Assembly (NCBI RefSeq): GCF_000238395.3
Contig: NZ_CP011025.1
Location: 1,550,001 to 1,614,000 of the forward strand
Source of the DNA: Pseudoalteromonas arctica A 37-1-2
Lineage (GTDB): Bacteria > Pseudomonadota > Gammaproteobacteria > Enterobacterales > Alteromonadaceae
Length of the DNA stretch: 64,000 bases
Direction: 5' to 3'
In this document: positions 41,750 through 52,197 of the stretch, piece after piece
How the letters are laid out: each line of letters begins with the position of its first letter
Numbering within the stretch: position 1 is the first letter of the stretch
Notes under the pieces: model-generated
Told to the model about the DNA's origin: nothing
The model's input: only the letters and a program-made list of their open reading frames with translations
Database searches by the model: none
Position numbers and translations under genes: made by a program

Positions 41750-43072
41750 TTAACTAGCTGTTAGTTTAGATTGAATATTTTCAACAACCTGATTAGTCAG
41801 TGTATATTTTTTCATTATGTAGGCAACAAATAATGAGCCAAAAGCAGGTAGTACAGTGAATGACAGTAAAATACCGTGTTGGGTATCAAGAGTTTGTACT
41901 GCATCGGCCTGATAACTGTAAAAAGATAACAACCAGCCTGCAATTGCGCCGCCTACAGCCACGCCCATCTTAATAAAAAATATAACGCCTGAATAAACCA
42001 AACCCGTAATGCGTACACCTGTTTTTTCATGCCCATAATCTATGGTGTCGGCCATTTTTGCCCACAACAATGGGGTTGCCATATCTAAAAAGAATTTCCA
42101 TAAAATAAAGGCAGTAAATGCGAGTACTAATTGATCTTTACTAATAAAGTAACTAAAACCACAAATAGCGGCGGCAATAACTTGTAAGCTTATATAGGCC
42201 TTTATTTTACAAAAGCGCTTTGCAAGTGGTTGAGCTAAAGCACAACCTACCATGCTGGCTGCAACACCTAGCGTCATAAATAAAGTGATTAAATCGTCTC
42301 GACCTAAATAGTATTTTACGTAGTAAACAGCAAGCGTAAGCCTCAATACTTGCCCGGTAAGTAAAAAGAATGCAGCTAAGCAAAGTGTTCGCCATTGATC
42401 GTTTTTAATTAATGCTTTAACACTTTGGGCAAAAGGAATGTTTTGCTCTTTAGGCTGTTGTATACGCTCTTTTGTGCCTAAAAAACAAAGTAAAAACAGT
42501 ACAAAGCCTAAAATGCTCATTGCAGTCATTGTGTATTGATAGCCCTTTGCTGCATCGCCTTGGCCAAAATACTCAACCATTGGCATAGTACAACCCGCTA
42601 CTATAACGCCGCCTAACATACCAAATACAAACCGGTAAGACTGAATAGTCACGCGCTCTTTTGCGTCGCTTGTAAGTACGCCGCCCAATGCACAATAAGG
42701 AATATTGATAGCGGTGTAGACAACCATAAGTAAAGTGTAGGTAGTAAAGGCATAAATTATTTTATCGGTGCCTTCTAAATCGGGCGTAGTGAACGCTAAA
42801 ATACTAATAATGGCAAAAGGGAGGGCAAGCCAAAGTAAGTAGGGGCGAAAGTGCCCCCAGCGCGTATGTGTTTTATCAGCAAGGTTACCCATTAACGGGT
42901 CGGTTACGGCATCAAAAATACGCACTGCTAAAAACATAGTACCTACAACAGCAGGCGATAAACCCACTACGTCTGTGTAGTACAGCATTAAAAACATCAT
43001 AACTGTTTGAAAAATAATATTACTGGCGGTGTCGCCTAAGCCATACGCTATTTTTTCTTTTACACTGACCAT
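41750..43072 (-). CDS. GPH-family sugar:cation symporter (second locus)
   Basis: 440 residues, about twelve membrane segments. Family signatures are VKEKIAYGLGDTASNIIFQT and DPLMGNLADKTHTRWGHFRPY. It is the shorter counterpart of the symporter at 47-1573. It lies 46 bases downstream of the GH1 gene, so it probably imports the glycosides that GH1 cleaves. Confidence 0.87.
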   Translation of the reverse strand: MVSVKEKIAYGLGDTASNIIFQTVMMFLMLYYTDVVGLSPAVVGTMFLAVRIFDAVTDPLMGNLADKTHTRWGHFRPYLLWLALPFAIISILAFTTPDLEGTDKIIYAFTTYTLLMVVYTAINIPYCALGGVLTSDAKERVTIQSYRFVFGMLGGVIVAGCTMPMVEYFGQGDAAKGYQYTMTAMSILGFVLFLLCFLGTKERIQQPKEQNIPFAQSVKALIKNDQWRTLCLAAFFLLTGQVLRLTLAVYYVKYYLGRDDLITLFMTLGVAASMVGCALAQPLAKRFCKIKAYISLQVIAAAICGFSYFISKDQLVLAFTAFILWKFFLDMATPLLWAKMADTIDYGHEKTGVRITGLVYSGVIFFIKMGVAVGGAIAGWLLSFYSYQADAVQTLDTQHGILLSFTVLPAFGSLFVAYIMKKYTLTNQVVENIQSKLTAS

Positions 43073-43118
43073 GATTGTTTATCCCGCTTTATACTTGTTT
43101 TTAGTTGTGGGTATACTC

Positions 43119-44447
43119 TTATCTTTTAGAGATGAGTTCTTTATAAGCTAAGCCACTATTTTTAATGGTGCGTTGCTGCGTCTTATAATCTACATACACA
43201 ATACCAAAACGTTTTAAATAACCTTCTGCCCACTCAAAGTTATCCATTAAGCTCCAAGCAAAGTAGCCATCTATAACAACACCTTGTTCAATCGCATTAT
43301 GAACCGCATTTAAGTGATCATTATAGTAATTTAAACGATCTAAGTCGTTAACTTCACCATTATTATATGTATCGGGCATGGCTGCGCCATTTTCTGTTAT
43401 ATAAATAGGCGGTAGGGTGTATGTTTTATTTAGCGATACGAGCAAGTCGGTGAACGATTGCGGATAAATTTCCCATCCCATATCAGTCAACGGACCCGTT
43501 GGTGCAATGGGTTCATAAATGTCAGTAGGATGCGCCTTATAAACTTGGCGGGTATAAAAGTTAATGCCTAAGTAATCAATTGGCTGAGAAATTAGTTCCA
43601 TATCACCAGGGTGTATGTCTGGTAAATGATCGCTTGGTAATTGGTTAATTATATCGGGGTACTTACCATCCATTATTGGTTTCATGTACCACTGATTTAA
43701 GTAGTCATCAGCGTATTTGGCACTGTCTATGTCTTGTTGATTATCGGTAAGTGGATATGCGGGTGTAAAGTTAAGCACAATGCCGTTTTGAGTATTAGGC
43801 GATGTTTTATTTAGCACGTTCATGGCCAGACCATGAGCGAGTAATAAGTGATGAGCTGCTTTTTTACCATACTGCTTGCCGACTAGGCCTGGGGCATGTA
43901 TGCCAATTTCGTAACCCAAAAACGCGCTGCAAAAGGGTTCGTTTAATGTAGCGTACGAATACACTCGAGTTCCAAATGCGTTAGTAATTAGTTCTACGTA
44001 TTGCTCAAATGCGTAAGCAGTTTTTCTGTTGAGCCAGCCGCCTTCATCTTCAAGGTGTTGCGGTAAATCCCAGTGGTACAAAGTAACAAAGGCTTTTATA
44101 TTTTTTTGTTTTAGCTCATCTAAAATATCAGTATAAAACTTAACGCCTACAGGATTTAACTTTCCGTCTTGAGTCATCACGCGAGGCCATGAAATAGAAA
44201 GCCTGTAAGCATCAACACCTAGAGACTCTATTAAATCTATGTCTTGTTGCCAATTATTGTAATGATCGCAGGCAATATGACCATGTGAATTGTCAGCAAT
44301 TTTACCTGCAGTACTACAAAAGGTATCCCAAATACACGGTAAGCGATGCTCATATCCGCCCTCTATCTGAAATGATGCTGTAGCTACACCATAAACAAAG
44401 TCTTTTGTTAATAGAGGTGAATTAAATGGTAATGATATTTTTGTCAT
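43119..44447 (-). CDS. GH1 beta-glucosidase (second locus)
   Basis: 442 residues, the same length as the GH1 at 1606-2934 and nearly collinear with it. Acid/base Glu in TLNEPF and nucleophile Glu in YITENGAA. No signal peptide, so cytoplasmic. Visible differences from its paralogue cluster at residues 31-35 (GYEHR versus GAADR), 225-245 and 300-320. These could alter the aglycone subsites. First gene of the GH1-symporter(-LacI) operon. Confidence 0.93.
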   Translation of the reverse strand: MTKISLPFNSPLLTKDFVYGVATASFQIEGGYEHRLPCIWDTFCSTAGKIADNSHGHIACDHYNNWQQDIDLIESLGVDAYRLSISWPRVMTQDGKLNPVGVKFYTDILDELKQKNIKAFVTLYHWDLPQHLEDEGGWLNRKTAYAFEQYVELITNAFGTRVYSYATLNEPFCSAFLGYEIGIHAPGLVGKQYGKKAAHHLLLAHGLAMNVLNKTSPNTQNGIVLNFTPAYPLTDNQQDIDSAKYADDYLNQWYMKPIMDGKYPDIINQLPSDHLPDIHPGDMELISQPIDYLGINFYTRQVYKAHPTDIYEPIAPTGPLTDMGWEIYPQSFTDLLVSLNKTYTLPPIYITENGAAMPDTYNNGEVNDLDRLNYYNDHLNAVHNAIEQGVVIDGYFAWSLMDNFEWAEGYLKRFGIVYVDYKTQQRTIKNSGLAYKELISKR

Positions 44448-44576
44448 TGGTTACAAACCTTTTTGAGAACTTAATTGCACGCTTAGCGCTTATTTTTACT
44501 GACTTTCAGCGGGTACAAAACATTATTAAAAATAAAAGTTGTTGAAATATGTAACATGTTCGTATTTAATTAGCCG

Positions 44577-44590
44577 TGAAAGCGCTTACA
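44577..44590. promoter_or_regulatory. LacI-type operator of the second locus
   Basis: TGAAAGCGCTTACA shares the AAGCGCTT core and spacing of the four operators in the first locus but is less symmetric. It lies in the divergent GH1-GluP promoter region, about 130 bases from the GH1 start. Confidence 0.55.
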
Positions 44591-44705
44591 TTTTTAGATT
44601 AATGTTAATTAATCTTCAGGTCAACTCTTAAATACTGCGCCTTAGCGGGGGTTGTATTAATTACTTACTGAAGGTCAATTTATAATAATAAATTGCGGAG
44701 AGCAC

Positions 44706-45980
44706 ATGGCTAGTTCAGCACCACTGACATCACACACACAGTCGCAAAACCACCAAGATAAAAACTATGGTTTTGCACTTACATCTTTAACTTCACTGTT
44801 TTTTATGTGGGGTTTTATTACTTGCTTAAATGATATTTTGATTCCGCATTTAAAAGCGGTTTTCGATTTAACGTATGTACAAGCAATGCTTGTGCAGTTT
44901 TGCTTTTTTGGCGCTTACTTTTTAATGTCACTCCCTAGTGGACACATAGTTAAAAAGCTTGGTTATAAAAAAGGAATCGTGGTTGGGCTTTTAATTGCGG
45001 CAGTAGGGTGTGTCTTATTTTACCCAGCAGCGTCTTTACATAGTTATCCTGTATTTTTATTCGCTTTATTTGTACTTGCCAGTGGCATAACGTTATTACA
45101 AGTATCTGCAAATCCTTATGTAAGTTTGTTGGGTTCAGCAAAAACAGCGTCGTCTCGTTTAACGCTTACTCAAGCTTTTAACGCGTTAGGTACTACGGTT
45201 GCACCATCATTTGGTGCTCTGTTAATTCTGGACTCAGCGTCAGATGCCTTTTTAACACCGGCACAAAATGCAGAATCAGTACAACTTCCTTACCTCCTTT
45301 TAGCTGCAATGCTTATTTTACTAGCCGGTATTTTTGCTTGGCTTAAATTACCAGACATTATGAGCGAGCAAAAAGAAGCGGCTAAAAACTCAGAAAAAAT
45401 TGAAGGCAGTGCATGGCAATACCGTCACCTAACATTAGGTGCTGTGGGTATATTTATGTATGTTGGCGCAGAAGTGGCAATTGGTAGCTTTTTAGTAAGC
45501 TTTTTAGCGCAAGAACATATTGCAGGACTAAAAGAGCATGCTGCAGCTCATTACATCACTTATTATTTTGGTGGTGCTATGGTTGGGCGTTTTATTGGTG
45601 CTGCTGTAATGCAAAAATTACCCGCTGGGAAAGTACTTGGCTTCAATGCAACCATGGCTATTATTTTAGTCGTTATTGCCATGAGCACGTCGGGTCAATT
45701 AGCAATGTGGTCAATACTATTGGTTGGTTTATTCAATTCTATTATGTTCCCCACTATTTTTAGTTTAGCGTTAAATGGGCTTGGTAAGCATACAGCTCAA
45801 GGCTCTGGTATTTTGTGTTTGGCGATTGTGGGTGGTGCAATAGTGCCACTTTTACAAGGTGCACTTGCTGATAGTGTGGGTGTTCAACTTTCGTATGTTT
45901 TACCTATTTTATGTTACATATTTATCGTGTTCTATGGTTTAAGCGGTAGTAAACCAGTTCAAGCGCAGGAGACTCTATAA
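44706..45980 (+). CDS. GluP/FucP-type sugar:H+ MFS transporter
   Basis: 424 residues, twelve membrane segments. The opening [33 protein letters not shown] and [13 protein letters not shown] are hallmarks of the FucP/GluP group (glucose, galactose or fucose). It would import glucose released outside the cytoplasm by the GH3 enzyme. Its stop codon overlaps the GH3 start by one base (TAATG), so the two form one operon. Confidence 0.88.
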   Translation: MASSAPLTSHTQSQNHQDKNYGFALTSLTSLFFMWGFITCLNDILIPHLKAVFDLTYVQAMLVQFCFFGAYFLMSLPSGHIVKKLGYKKGIVVGLLIAAVGCVLFYPAASLHSYPVFLFALFVLASGITLLQVSANPYVSLLGSAKTASSRLTLTQAFNALGTTVAPSFGALLILDSASDAFLTPAQNAESVQLPYLLLAAMLILLAGIFAWLKLPDIMSEQKEAAKNSEKIEGSAWQYRHLTLGAVGIFMYVGAEVAIGSFLVSFLAQEHIAGLKEHAAAHYITYYFGGAMVGRFIGAAVMQKLPAGKVLGFNATMAIILVVIAMSTSGQLAMWSILLVGLFNSIMFPTIFSLALNGLGKHTAQGSGILCLAIVGGAIVPLLQGALADSVGVQLSYVLPILCYIFIVFYGLSGSKPVQAQETL

Positions 45981-48532
45981 TGAAAACCCCTTTTACACTT
46001 AATAAAATAGCCTTAGCAACATTAATTGCATCAGTAGGTACTTTATCGGCTTGTTCAAACGACGCAGTAACATCGGTTGAAAGTAATGAAACGTTATCTA
46101 AAACAGCGCAAATTTGGCCAAAACTTAATATTGCTGTTAAAAAAGACGCCGATATTGAAGCTAAAATAGTTAACTATTTAAAAGCCATGACACTTGAGCA
46201 AAAGGTTGCTCAAATGATTCAGCCAGAAATTCGTGATATTACCGTTGAAGACATGCGTAAATATGGCTTCGGTTCATACCTTAATGGCGGTGGTGCATTC
46301 CCTAATGGCGACAAACATGCAACACCAATGGACTGGGTGGCCTTAGCAGAGAGCTTTTATCAAGCTTCTGTTGATGACTCACTTGATGGCAGTAGTATCC
46401 CAACTATGTGGGGCACCGATGCAGTACATGGTCATAATAACGTAATTGGCGCGACGCTTTTTCCACATAACATTGGTTTAGGCGCGGCGAATAATCCTGA
46501 TTTAATCGAGCAAATAGCATCGATTACTGCAGTAGAGGTAATGGCTACGGGTATTGATTGGGTATTTGCACCCACAGTTGCCGTAGTGCGCGACGATCGA
46601 TGGGGCAGAACGTACGAAGGCTACTCTGAAGATCCAAAGATTGTTCACGATTACTCAGCAGCGATTGTAAATGGATTGCAAGGTAAAGCCGATGGCGACT
46701 TTTTAAGTGATAAGCGTGTTATTAGCACGGTTAAGCACTTTATTGGCGATGGCGGCACCGTTGATGGGGATGATCAGGGAAATAATATAGATAGCGAACA
46801 GTCGCTATTTGATATTCATGCCCAAGGTTATGTAGGTGGTTTGTCTGCGGGTAGCCAATCGGTTATGGCGTCTTTTAATAGCTGGAATGGCGTTAAAAAT
46901 CACGGCAATAAATACTTACTTACAGATGTATTAAAAACACGTATGGGTTTTGATGGCTTTGTAGTGGGTGATTGGAATGGTCATGGGCAAATTAAAGGCT
47001 GTACTAACGAAAGCTGTGCACAAGCCGTTAATGCAGGCCTCGATATATTTATGGTGCCAACAGGTGCCTGGAAGCCACTTTATAACAATACAATTGCGCA
47101 AGTTAAGTCAGGCGAAATTAGTATGTCGCGTATTGATGATGCAGTGAGCAGAATATTACGCGTAAAACTTCGCGCTGGTTTATTTGATAAACCAAGTCCG
47201 GCTAAGCGTCTTTACTCGGGTAAAACAGAACTTATTGGCGCGCAAGAGCATCGCGAAGTCGCACGCCAAGCTGTGCGCGAATCGCTTGTATTACTCAAAA
47301 ATAAAAATAACCTATTACCTATCGCAGCTAATCAACGCGTACTTGTTGCAGGTGATGGTGCTGATAATATAGGTAAACAGTCGGGTGGTTGGAGTATTAC
47401 GTGGCAGGGGACTAATAATAAAAATGCTGATTTTCCTGGTGCTACTTCGATATATAAAGGGCTTGAAGAACAAATATCTGCAGCAGGTGGAAGTGTTACT
47501 TTAAGTGCTGATGGTACGTTTGATCAACGTCCTGATGTTGCCATTGTTGTATTTGGTGAAGAACCTTACGCAGAAGGGCACGGCGATAAAGATAACCTTG
47601 AGTTTGAACGCGGAAATAAAAAGTCATTAGCACTTTTAAACTCGCTAAAAGAGCAAGGTATTCCTGTTGTATCGGTGTTTATATCAGGTCGACCTATGTG
47701 GGTGAACAGTGAACTTAACGCATCTGACGCGTTTGTAGCTGCATGGTTGCCAGGTACAGAAGGCGCAGGTATTGCTGATGTTTTATTAAAAGCGGCAGAC
47801 GGCACCATTCAAAATAACTTTAAAGGTAAATTATCGTTTTCTTGGCCTAAATCAGCGGTACAAACTGCGGTTAATAAAGGCGATGAAAATTACGACCCAT
47901 TACTTCCTTATGGTTTTGGTTTAACGTACGGCGATAAAAACGTGCTAGCTGACGACCTTGATGAAGACTCTAAACTTGATAACTCAGGGCTTACGAGTAT
48001 GGATATACTTGTTGGTGCACCTGTAGCGCCATGGCGCTTATTGTTAAAATCGGGCGATGAGCTTTTAGATGTATCGAGTAGTACACATGAATTTGGTGCA
48101 ATTAAATACCGAACTGAGGACAAAATAGTACAAGAAGACGCGCGCCAATTTAACTTTAGCGGTGCAGAAAAAGCCAGTGCTGAAATAGTAACAAGCTTTG
48201 CAGAAGATACCATTGCTTACGTTGAAGCCGATAGTGTGATTAGCTTTGATATTAAATTAAACGAAGCACTAACGAGCGATATAGCACTTGCTATGACTTG
48301 CTCGGGTGAATGTGGTGCAAGCATTGATTTAGCAAACGTAGTGGATAAAACCATTGAGAATAAATGGCAGTCAGTATCAATCGATTTAGGTTGTTTTGCT
48401 GATAAGGCTGTTAATTTTGCAAACCTAACAAGCCCATTTAGCTTACGCAGCAATGGTAAAGCGTCAATTTCTGTGGCTAATATTCAGTTTGTGCCAAATA
48501 AGGCAGGCGAAGCTACACTGTCTTGTAAGTAG
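45980..48532 (+). CDS. GH3 exo-beta-glucosidase/glucanase, lipoprotein (second locus)
   Basis: 850 residues, collinear with the GH3 at 3173-5749. Lipobox LSAC (Cys25). Nucleophile Asp in GFVVGDWNG (about Asp331). GEEPYAEGHGDKDNLEFERG holds the likely acid/base region, and a C-terminal beta-rich domain is present. The most variable part relative to its paralogue is the C-terminal 200 residues. Membrane-anchored; coupled to the GluP-type transporter, which fits glucose release outside followed by uptake. Confidence 0.92.
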   Translation: MKTPFTLNKIALATLIASVGTLSACSNDAVTSVESNETLSKTAQIWPKLNIAVKKDADIEAKIVNYLKAMTLEQKVAQMIQPEIRDITVEDMRKYGFGSYLNGGGAFPNGDKHATPMDWVALAESFYQASVDDSLDGSSIPTMWGTDAVHGHNNVIGATLFPHNIGLGAANNPDLIEQIASITAVEVMATGIDWVFAPTVAVVRDDRWGRTYEGYSEDPKIVHDYSAAIVNGLQGKADGDFLSDKRVISTVKHFIGDGGTVDGDDQGNNIDSEQSLFDIHAQGYVGGLSAGSQSVMASFNSWNGVKNHGNKYLLTDVLKTRMGFDGFVVGDWNGHGQIKGCTNESCAQAVNAGLDIFMVPTGAWKPLYNNTIAQVKSGEISMSRIDDAVSRILRVKLRAGLFDKPSPAKRLYSGKTELIGAQEHREVARQAVRESLVLLKNKNNLLPIAANQRVLVAGDGADNIGKQSGGWSITWQGTNNKNADFPGATSIYKGLEEQISAAGGSVTLSADGTFDQRPDVAIVVFGEEPYAEGHGDKDNLEFERGNKKSLALLNSLKEQGIPVVSVFISGRPMWVNSELNASDAFVAAWLPGTEGAGIADVLLKAADGTIQNNFKGKLSFSWPKSAVQTAVNKGDENYDPLLPYGFGLTYGDKNVLADDLDEDSKLDNSGLTSMDILVGAPVAPWRLLLKSGDELLDVSSSTHEFGAIKYRTEDKIVQEDARQFNFSGAEKASAEIVTSFAEDTIAYVEADSVISFDIKLNEALTSDIALAMTCSGECGASIDLANVVDKTIENKWQSVSIDLGCFADKAVNFANLTSPFSLRSNGKASISVANIQFVPNKAGEATLSCK

Positions 48533-48558
48533 TTTATTAACTCTATTGTGTGTATACC

Positions 48559-48587
48559 AAAGCCCTTCGAATGAAGGGCTTTTTTTA
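48559..48587 (+). terminator. Terminator after the second GH3
   Basis: AAAGCCCTTCG / TGAAGGGCTTTTTTT stem with T-run, about 25 bases past the stop. Confidence 0.85.
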
Positions 48588-48597
48588 TGTAGAGGAT

Positions 48598-48630
48598 TAA
48601 TACTAACCTGCATAAATACTTGAGCTAATT
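48598..48630. repeat. Fragment of the 164-bp repeat family
   Basis: TAATACTAACCTGCATAAAT and the following CTTGA match the left end of the copy at 58407 closely. Similarity fades after about 30 bases, so this is a decayed or truncated copy. Confidence 0.4.
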
Positions 48631-48721
48631 GATATAACTAAATAGGAGCAAGTCGCTATAAATACAAAGAGTTACCACGTTTTTATAGGAGGAACCTTTT
48701 TTATAATAGCTTGTAAAATAA

Positions 48722-49885
48722 TTAGCACTGCATTAAGAGGTTTTTTTCGTCAAAGCTAACTACTTTATCTCTGCCGGTTTCTTTAGCAAGATAAAGGCGT
48801 TTATCAGCCAATGACAGTAAGTCTTTTACACTCATTTTACCATTTACAGAGTGACTCACTCCCGCGCTCACAGATAGTTTTATATGCGCGTTTTGATAAT
48901 AAAACGGATGCTTAGAAATATTTTCACGTAAGTGCTCTGCATATTCTTTAGCTGCTCGTAGGGAATAGTCTGGTAGTAATATTGCAAATTCTTCACCGCC
49001 TATTCTGGCGCAAATACCCTCATCAATAAATTGCTCTTTTATGTGCTGCGCAATCCATTTAATTGCTTGATCGCCCGTGTCGTGGCCGTACTTATCGTTT
49101 ACATGCTTAAAAAAGTCGATATCTAAAATAATTATAGATACATTTATATCATTGTTATTAGGCTGTTTAAGGACTGCTTTGGCGTTGTTAAAAAAACCTC
49201 TGCGATTAAATAACTGTGTAAGAGAGTCGGTATTGGCAAGGTTCGATAGCGTGTATTCACTATTAGAAAATAACAAAAATGGCAGTATAAGAGCACTCAG
49301 TGTGGCTAATAGTAAATGACTAATAAGCACAATTTGCAAAGGGGTTGCTACATCTTGAATACTCGAACTAAGTACCGGTATTGATAGAAATATAGCATTT
49401 AAAAACATAACTCCACTGTGCACTAAAAAGCAGGTAATTAACGCCTTTTTCTGGGCTTTAGCAACAAAGCTCATGCTTTTGATTAAATACGCTGTGTAAA
49501 TAAATAATCCGGCAATTACTAAACTCGTTAGCATTTTTGCTGCACCGAGAGGATAAATTGCCAATAACAATAAGCTAGAAAAACCAAATATGCAGTAAAG
49601 AGGCATTAAGCTAATATTTTGTACGTTTTTGTATTTATATAGTCCAACAATAATTAAAAGTGGGCTAGTAATCATTGAAACACTAGCTAAATAGTGGGTT
49701 ATTAAAGGAAAGTCTATGAATAAGCGCAAACATGCTAGTATTTCGGCTAATGCGAATGTGGCACAGGCTAAACCAAATAATAAAAAAGATGTTTGTTTTT
49801 TATATTTATAAATTGATAGAAAAAATAAGCTTATGAATAAGTTAAGGATAAAAGAGAAGAAGATCACAGTAGGCAAATGAAACAT
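48722..49885 (-). CDS. Membrane-bound diguanylate cyclase
   Basis: 387 residues: about seven transmembrane segments (residues 1-210), then a GGDEF domain. The signature RIGGEEFAILLPD is at about residues 293-305, with DIDFFKHVNDKYGHDTGDQA before it, so the metal and substrate residues are intact. It makes cyclic di-GMP, favouring attachment. No EAL domain. The membrane part lacks a recognised sensor family. Confidence 0.88.
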   Translation of the reverse strand: MFHLPTVIFFSFILNLFISLFFLSIYKYKKQTSFLLFGLACATFALAEILACLRLFIDFPLITHYLASVSMITSPLLIIVGLYKYKNVQNISLMPLYCIFGFSSLLLLAIYPLGAAKMLTSLVIAGLFIYTAYLIKSMSFVAKAQKKALITCFLVHSGVMFLNAIFLSIPVLSSSIQDVATPLQIVLISHLLLATLSALILPFLLFSNSEYTLSNLANTDSLTQLFNRRGFFNNAKAVLKQPNNNDINVSIIILDIDFFKHVNDKYGHDTGDQAIKWIAQHIKEQFIDEGICARIGGEEFAILLPDYSLRAAKEYAEHLRENISKHPFYYQNAHIKLSVSAGVSHSVNGKMSVKDLLSLADKRLYLAKETGRDKVVSFDEKNLLMQC

Positions 49886-50029
49886 GATTTATTCTCTTTA
49901 TTATAAAATGATGAAATATATATTTAACTAACTGTTGTAATTATTATGTATTAATAAGAAAAGGTCAATTCAGTTAAAAGGATTGCTTTTTCAATTTTTA
50001 TATTTTACCTCAAGAATTATTAACGCCCG

Positions 50030-50920
50030 CTAAACCAAACTCTCTAAAGCTGATTTAATATCAGGATGATGAAAACGATAATTATGAACGAGCGCCTTTT
50101 TAGGGACTACAAATTGTCCCGTTGTTAGTAAGTCTGACATTTCACCCATTAATAGTTTAAGTACTGCAGTGGGCATAGTGATAAATGCAGGTCGCGATAA
50201 CGCCTCGCCTAAGCTTTTACCAAATTGAGCATTGCTTACAGGATTTGGCGCAGTTGCGTTAACAGGGCCAGATATTTCTGGATGCTTAATAATAAAGAGT
50301 ATTAGCTGAATCATATCGTCGATGTGTATCCACGACATTCCTTGCTCGCCATTACCAATTGGGCCGCCTAAACACAATTTAAAGGCAGGGAGCATTTTAC
50401 TTAATGCTCCACCTTTTTTAGCTAAAACAATACCCGTGCGCAAAAGGCACACTCTGGTGTGTTCTGATTGCGCGAGTAGCGCTGCATTTTCCCAGTCTTT
50501 ACAAAGCTGGTGGCTAAATTCGTCGTGTGGGTTTTCAAAAGTTTCATCAATAGGGTTACTATTTTGTCGACCATAGAACCCAACGGCGCTTCCAGATATA
50601 TAAGTATGCGGGGCAGTGCTACAAGCTTTAATAGCTTCACTAATTTGTTGTGTAACACCAATACGGCTGTCGCGTATTATTTGCTTTTGTTTGTCGCTCC
50701 AGCGTTTATTTACAATAGGTTCGCCAGCTAGATTAATAACAATATCAACAGTGTTAAAATCTACTGCATTGACATTGCTTACGGCTTTAACTTTATGGCC
50801 TAATAATACGTTTGCTTTAGTCGGATTTCGGCTAAGCACAGTAACAGTATTATGATGAAGTAAAAAAGGGCATAAGTGCTTACCAATTAATCCCGTCGCG
50901 CCAGTAACAAATATATGCAT
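50030..50920 (-). CDS. TIGR01777-family NAD-dependent epimerase-like protein (YfcH/SulA type)
   Basis: 296 residues: nucleotide-binding TGATGLIGKHL at the start, DIVINLAGEPIVNKRWSDKQ, SGSAVGFYG and GMSWIHIDDMIQ are diagnostic of this SDR-related family. The C-terminal DUF1731 segment is present (PTAVLKLLMGEMSDLLTTGQ). Substrate unknown. Confidence 0.87.
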   Translation of the reverse strand: MHIFVTGATGLIGKHLCPFLLHHNTVTVLSRNPTKANVLLGHKVKAVSNVNAVDFNTVDIVINLAGEPIVNKRWSDKQKQIIRDSRIGVTQQISEAIKACSTAPHTYISGSAVGFYGRQNSNPIDETFENPHDEFSHQLCKDWENAALLAQSEHTRVCLLRTGIVLAKKGGALSKMLPAFKLCLGGPIGNGEQGMSWIHIDDMIQLILFIIKHPEISGPVNATAPNPVSNAQFGKSLGEALSRPAFITMPTAVLKLLMGEMSDLLTTGQFVVPKKALVHNYRFHHPDIKSALESLV

Positions 50921-51090
50921 TATTAATCCTTACAATAAAATAGTAGCAAGTGATTAAAAAACATACTCGCTAGCAAACAGCTTTGCAAATTTATACGTAA
51001 AACAGGCTTTTATGATCACTTCGTAATTATTTCATTTAATTACCTTTTGCCTTACACTAAAGCCATATCATTAATAAAAGGATTAATAAT

Positions 51091-52128
51091 TTGGCAAGTT
51101 TAACTGGAGTAAATAAAAGCTTAATAGTTTTTGCTTCCTTAGTGGTCGTACTCGCGGGGATAAAAGCGGCAAGTGTAATTATTATTCCGTTTATTTTGGC
51201 GGCGTTTATTGCCATTATTTGTAATCCGCTTATCAAGTTTTTTGCGCGCTACCGAATTCCTAAAGGCATTGCTGTTATGTTGGTAGTGCTTATCATAGTT
51301 GGCTTAGGTGTAAGCCTTGGCGGGCTTGTAGGGCAATCAATAAACGATTTTTCGCAGCAACTTCCTGAGTATAAAACACAACTCAAAGAAGAATTTGTAT
51401 GGCTTGTAGATTTAGCATCTCAATACAACATACTGATTAATAAAGAACAGTTAATCAATATGTTCGACCCAGGTAAAATGGTTGATGTAGCCACTAATAT
51501 GCTCACCGGTTTAGGTGGCGTAATGGCAAACATGTTTTTAATTATTTTAACCGTTGTTTTTATGTTGTTTGAAGGGCCAATGCTGAGCAAAAAAATACAC
51601 ATGGCACTTGAAGATCCCGATAGCAAAATGAAGCAAATTGACCGCTTTTTAGAGTCTATTAATTCATATCTGGCAATTAAAACGCTAGTAAGTTTAGGTA
51701 CGGGTATTATTGCTGCGTTTTACTTATGGATTTTAGACGTTGACTACTTTGTGCTGTGGGGGGTATTGGCATTTATGTTCAATTACATTCCTAATATTGG
51801 GTCAATTATTGCGGCTGTACCGGCTGTATTACTTGCGCTTATTACTCAAGGTCCGTTAATTGCGGGATTGGTTGCTGCAGGTTATTTAACAATAAATACG
51901 GTGATGGGCAATATTGTAGAGCCTAAGTTTTTGGGCAAAGGGCTGGGTCTTTCAACGCTAGTGGTATTTTTATCATTAATATTTTGGGGCTGGTTATTAG
52001 GTACTGTGGGTATGCTTTTATCTGTGCCCTTAACTATGATTGTAAAAATAGGCTTAGAAGCCAGTGCTGAAGGTAAGTGGGTTGCCACTCTACTAGGCAG
52101 TGGCGAAGACGTTGCTAAAAATAACTAA
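51091..52128 (+). CDS. AI-2E/PerM-family membrane transporter
   Basis: 345 residues from a TTG start with AAAGGA upstream. About eight membrane segments in the family's pattern: an N-terminal pair, a soluble loop (residues about 75-140), then a C-terminal cluster. FVLWGVLAFMFNYIPNIGSI and GNIVEPKFLGKGLGLSTLVV are the conserved signatures. The substrate is not predictable: members export autoinducer-2 or exchange Na+/H+. Confidence 0.85.
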   Translation: MASLTGVNKSLIVFASLVVVLAGIKAASVIIIPFILAAFIAIICNPLIKFFARYRIPKGIAVMLVVLIIVGLGVSLGGLVGQSINDFSQQLPEYKTQLKEEFVWLVDLASQYNILINKEQLINMFDPGKMVDVATNMLTGLGGVMANMFLIILTVVFMLFEGPMLSKKIHMALEDPDSKMKQIDRFLESINSYLAIKTLVSLGTGIIAAFYLWILDVDYFVLWGVLAFMFNYIPNIGSIIAAVPAVLLALITQGPLIAGLVAAGYLTINTVMGNIVEPKFLGKGLGLSTLVVFLSLIFWGWLLGTVGMLLSVPLTMIVKIGLEASAEGKWVATLLGSGEDVAKNN

Positions 52129-52139
52129 CATCTATAACT

Positions 52140-52169
52140 ATCAAGGGTTGTAAAATTAAAGCCCTTGAT
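52140..52169 (+). terminator. Possible hairpin after the PerM-like gene
   Basis: ATCAAGGG / CCCTTGAT around a 14-base loop, lacking a T-run; a weak terminator at best. Confidence 0.35.
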
Positions 52170-52197
52170 GGTTAAGTTATCAGTAAATACAGGGCTA

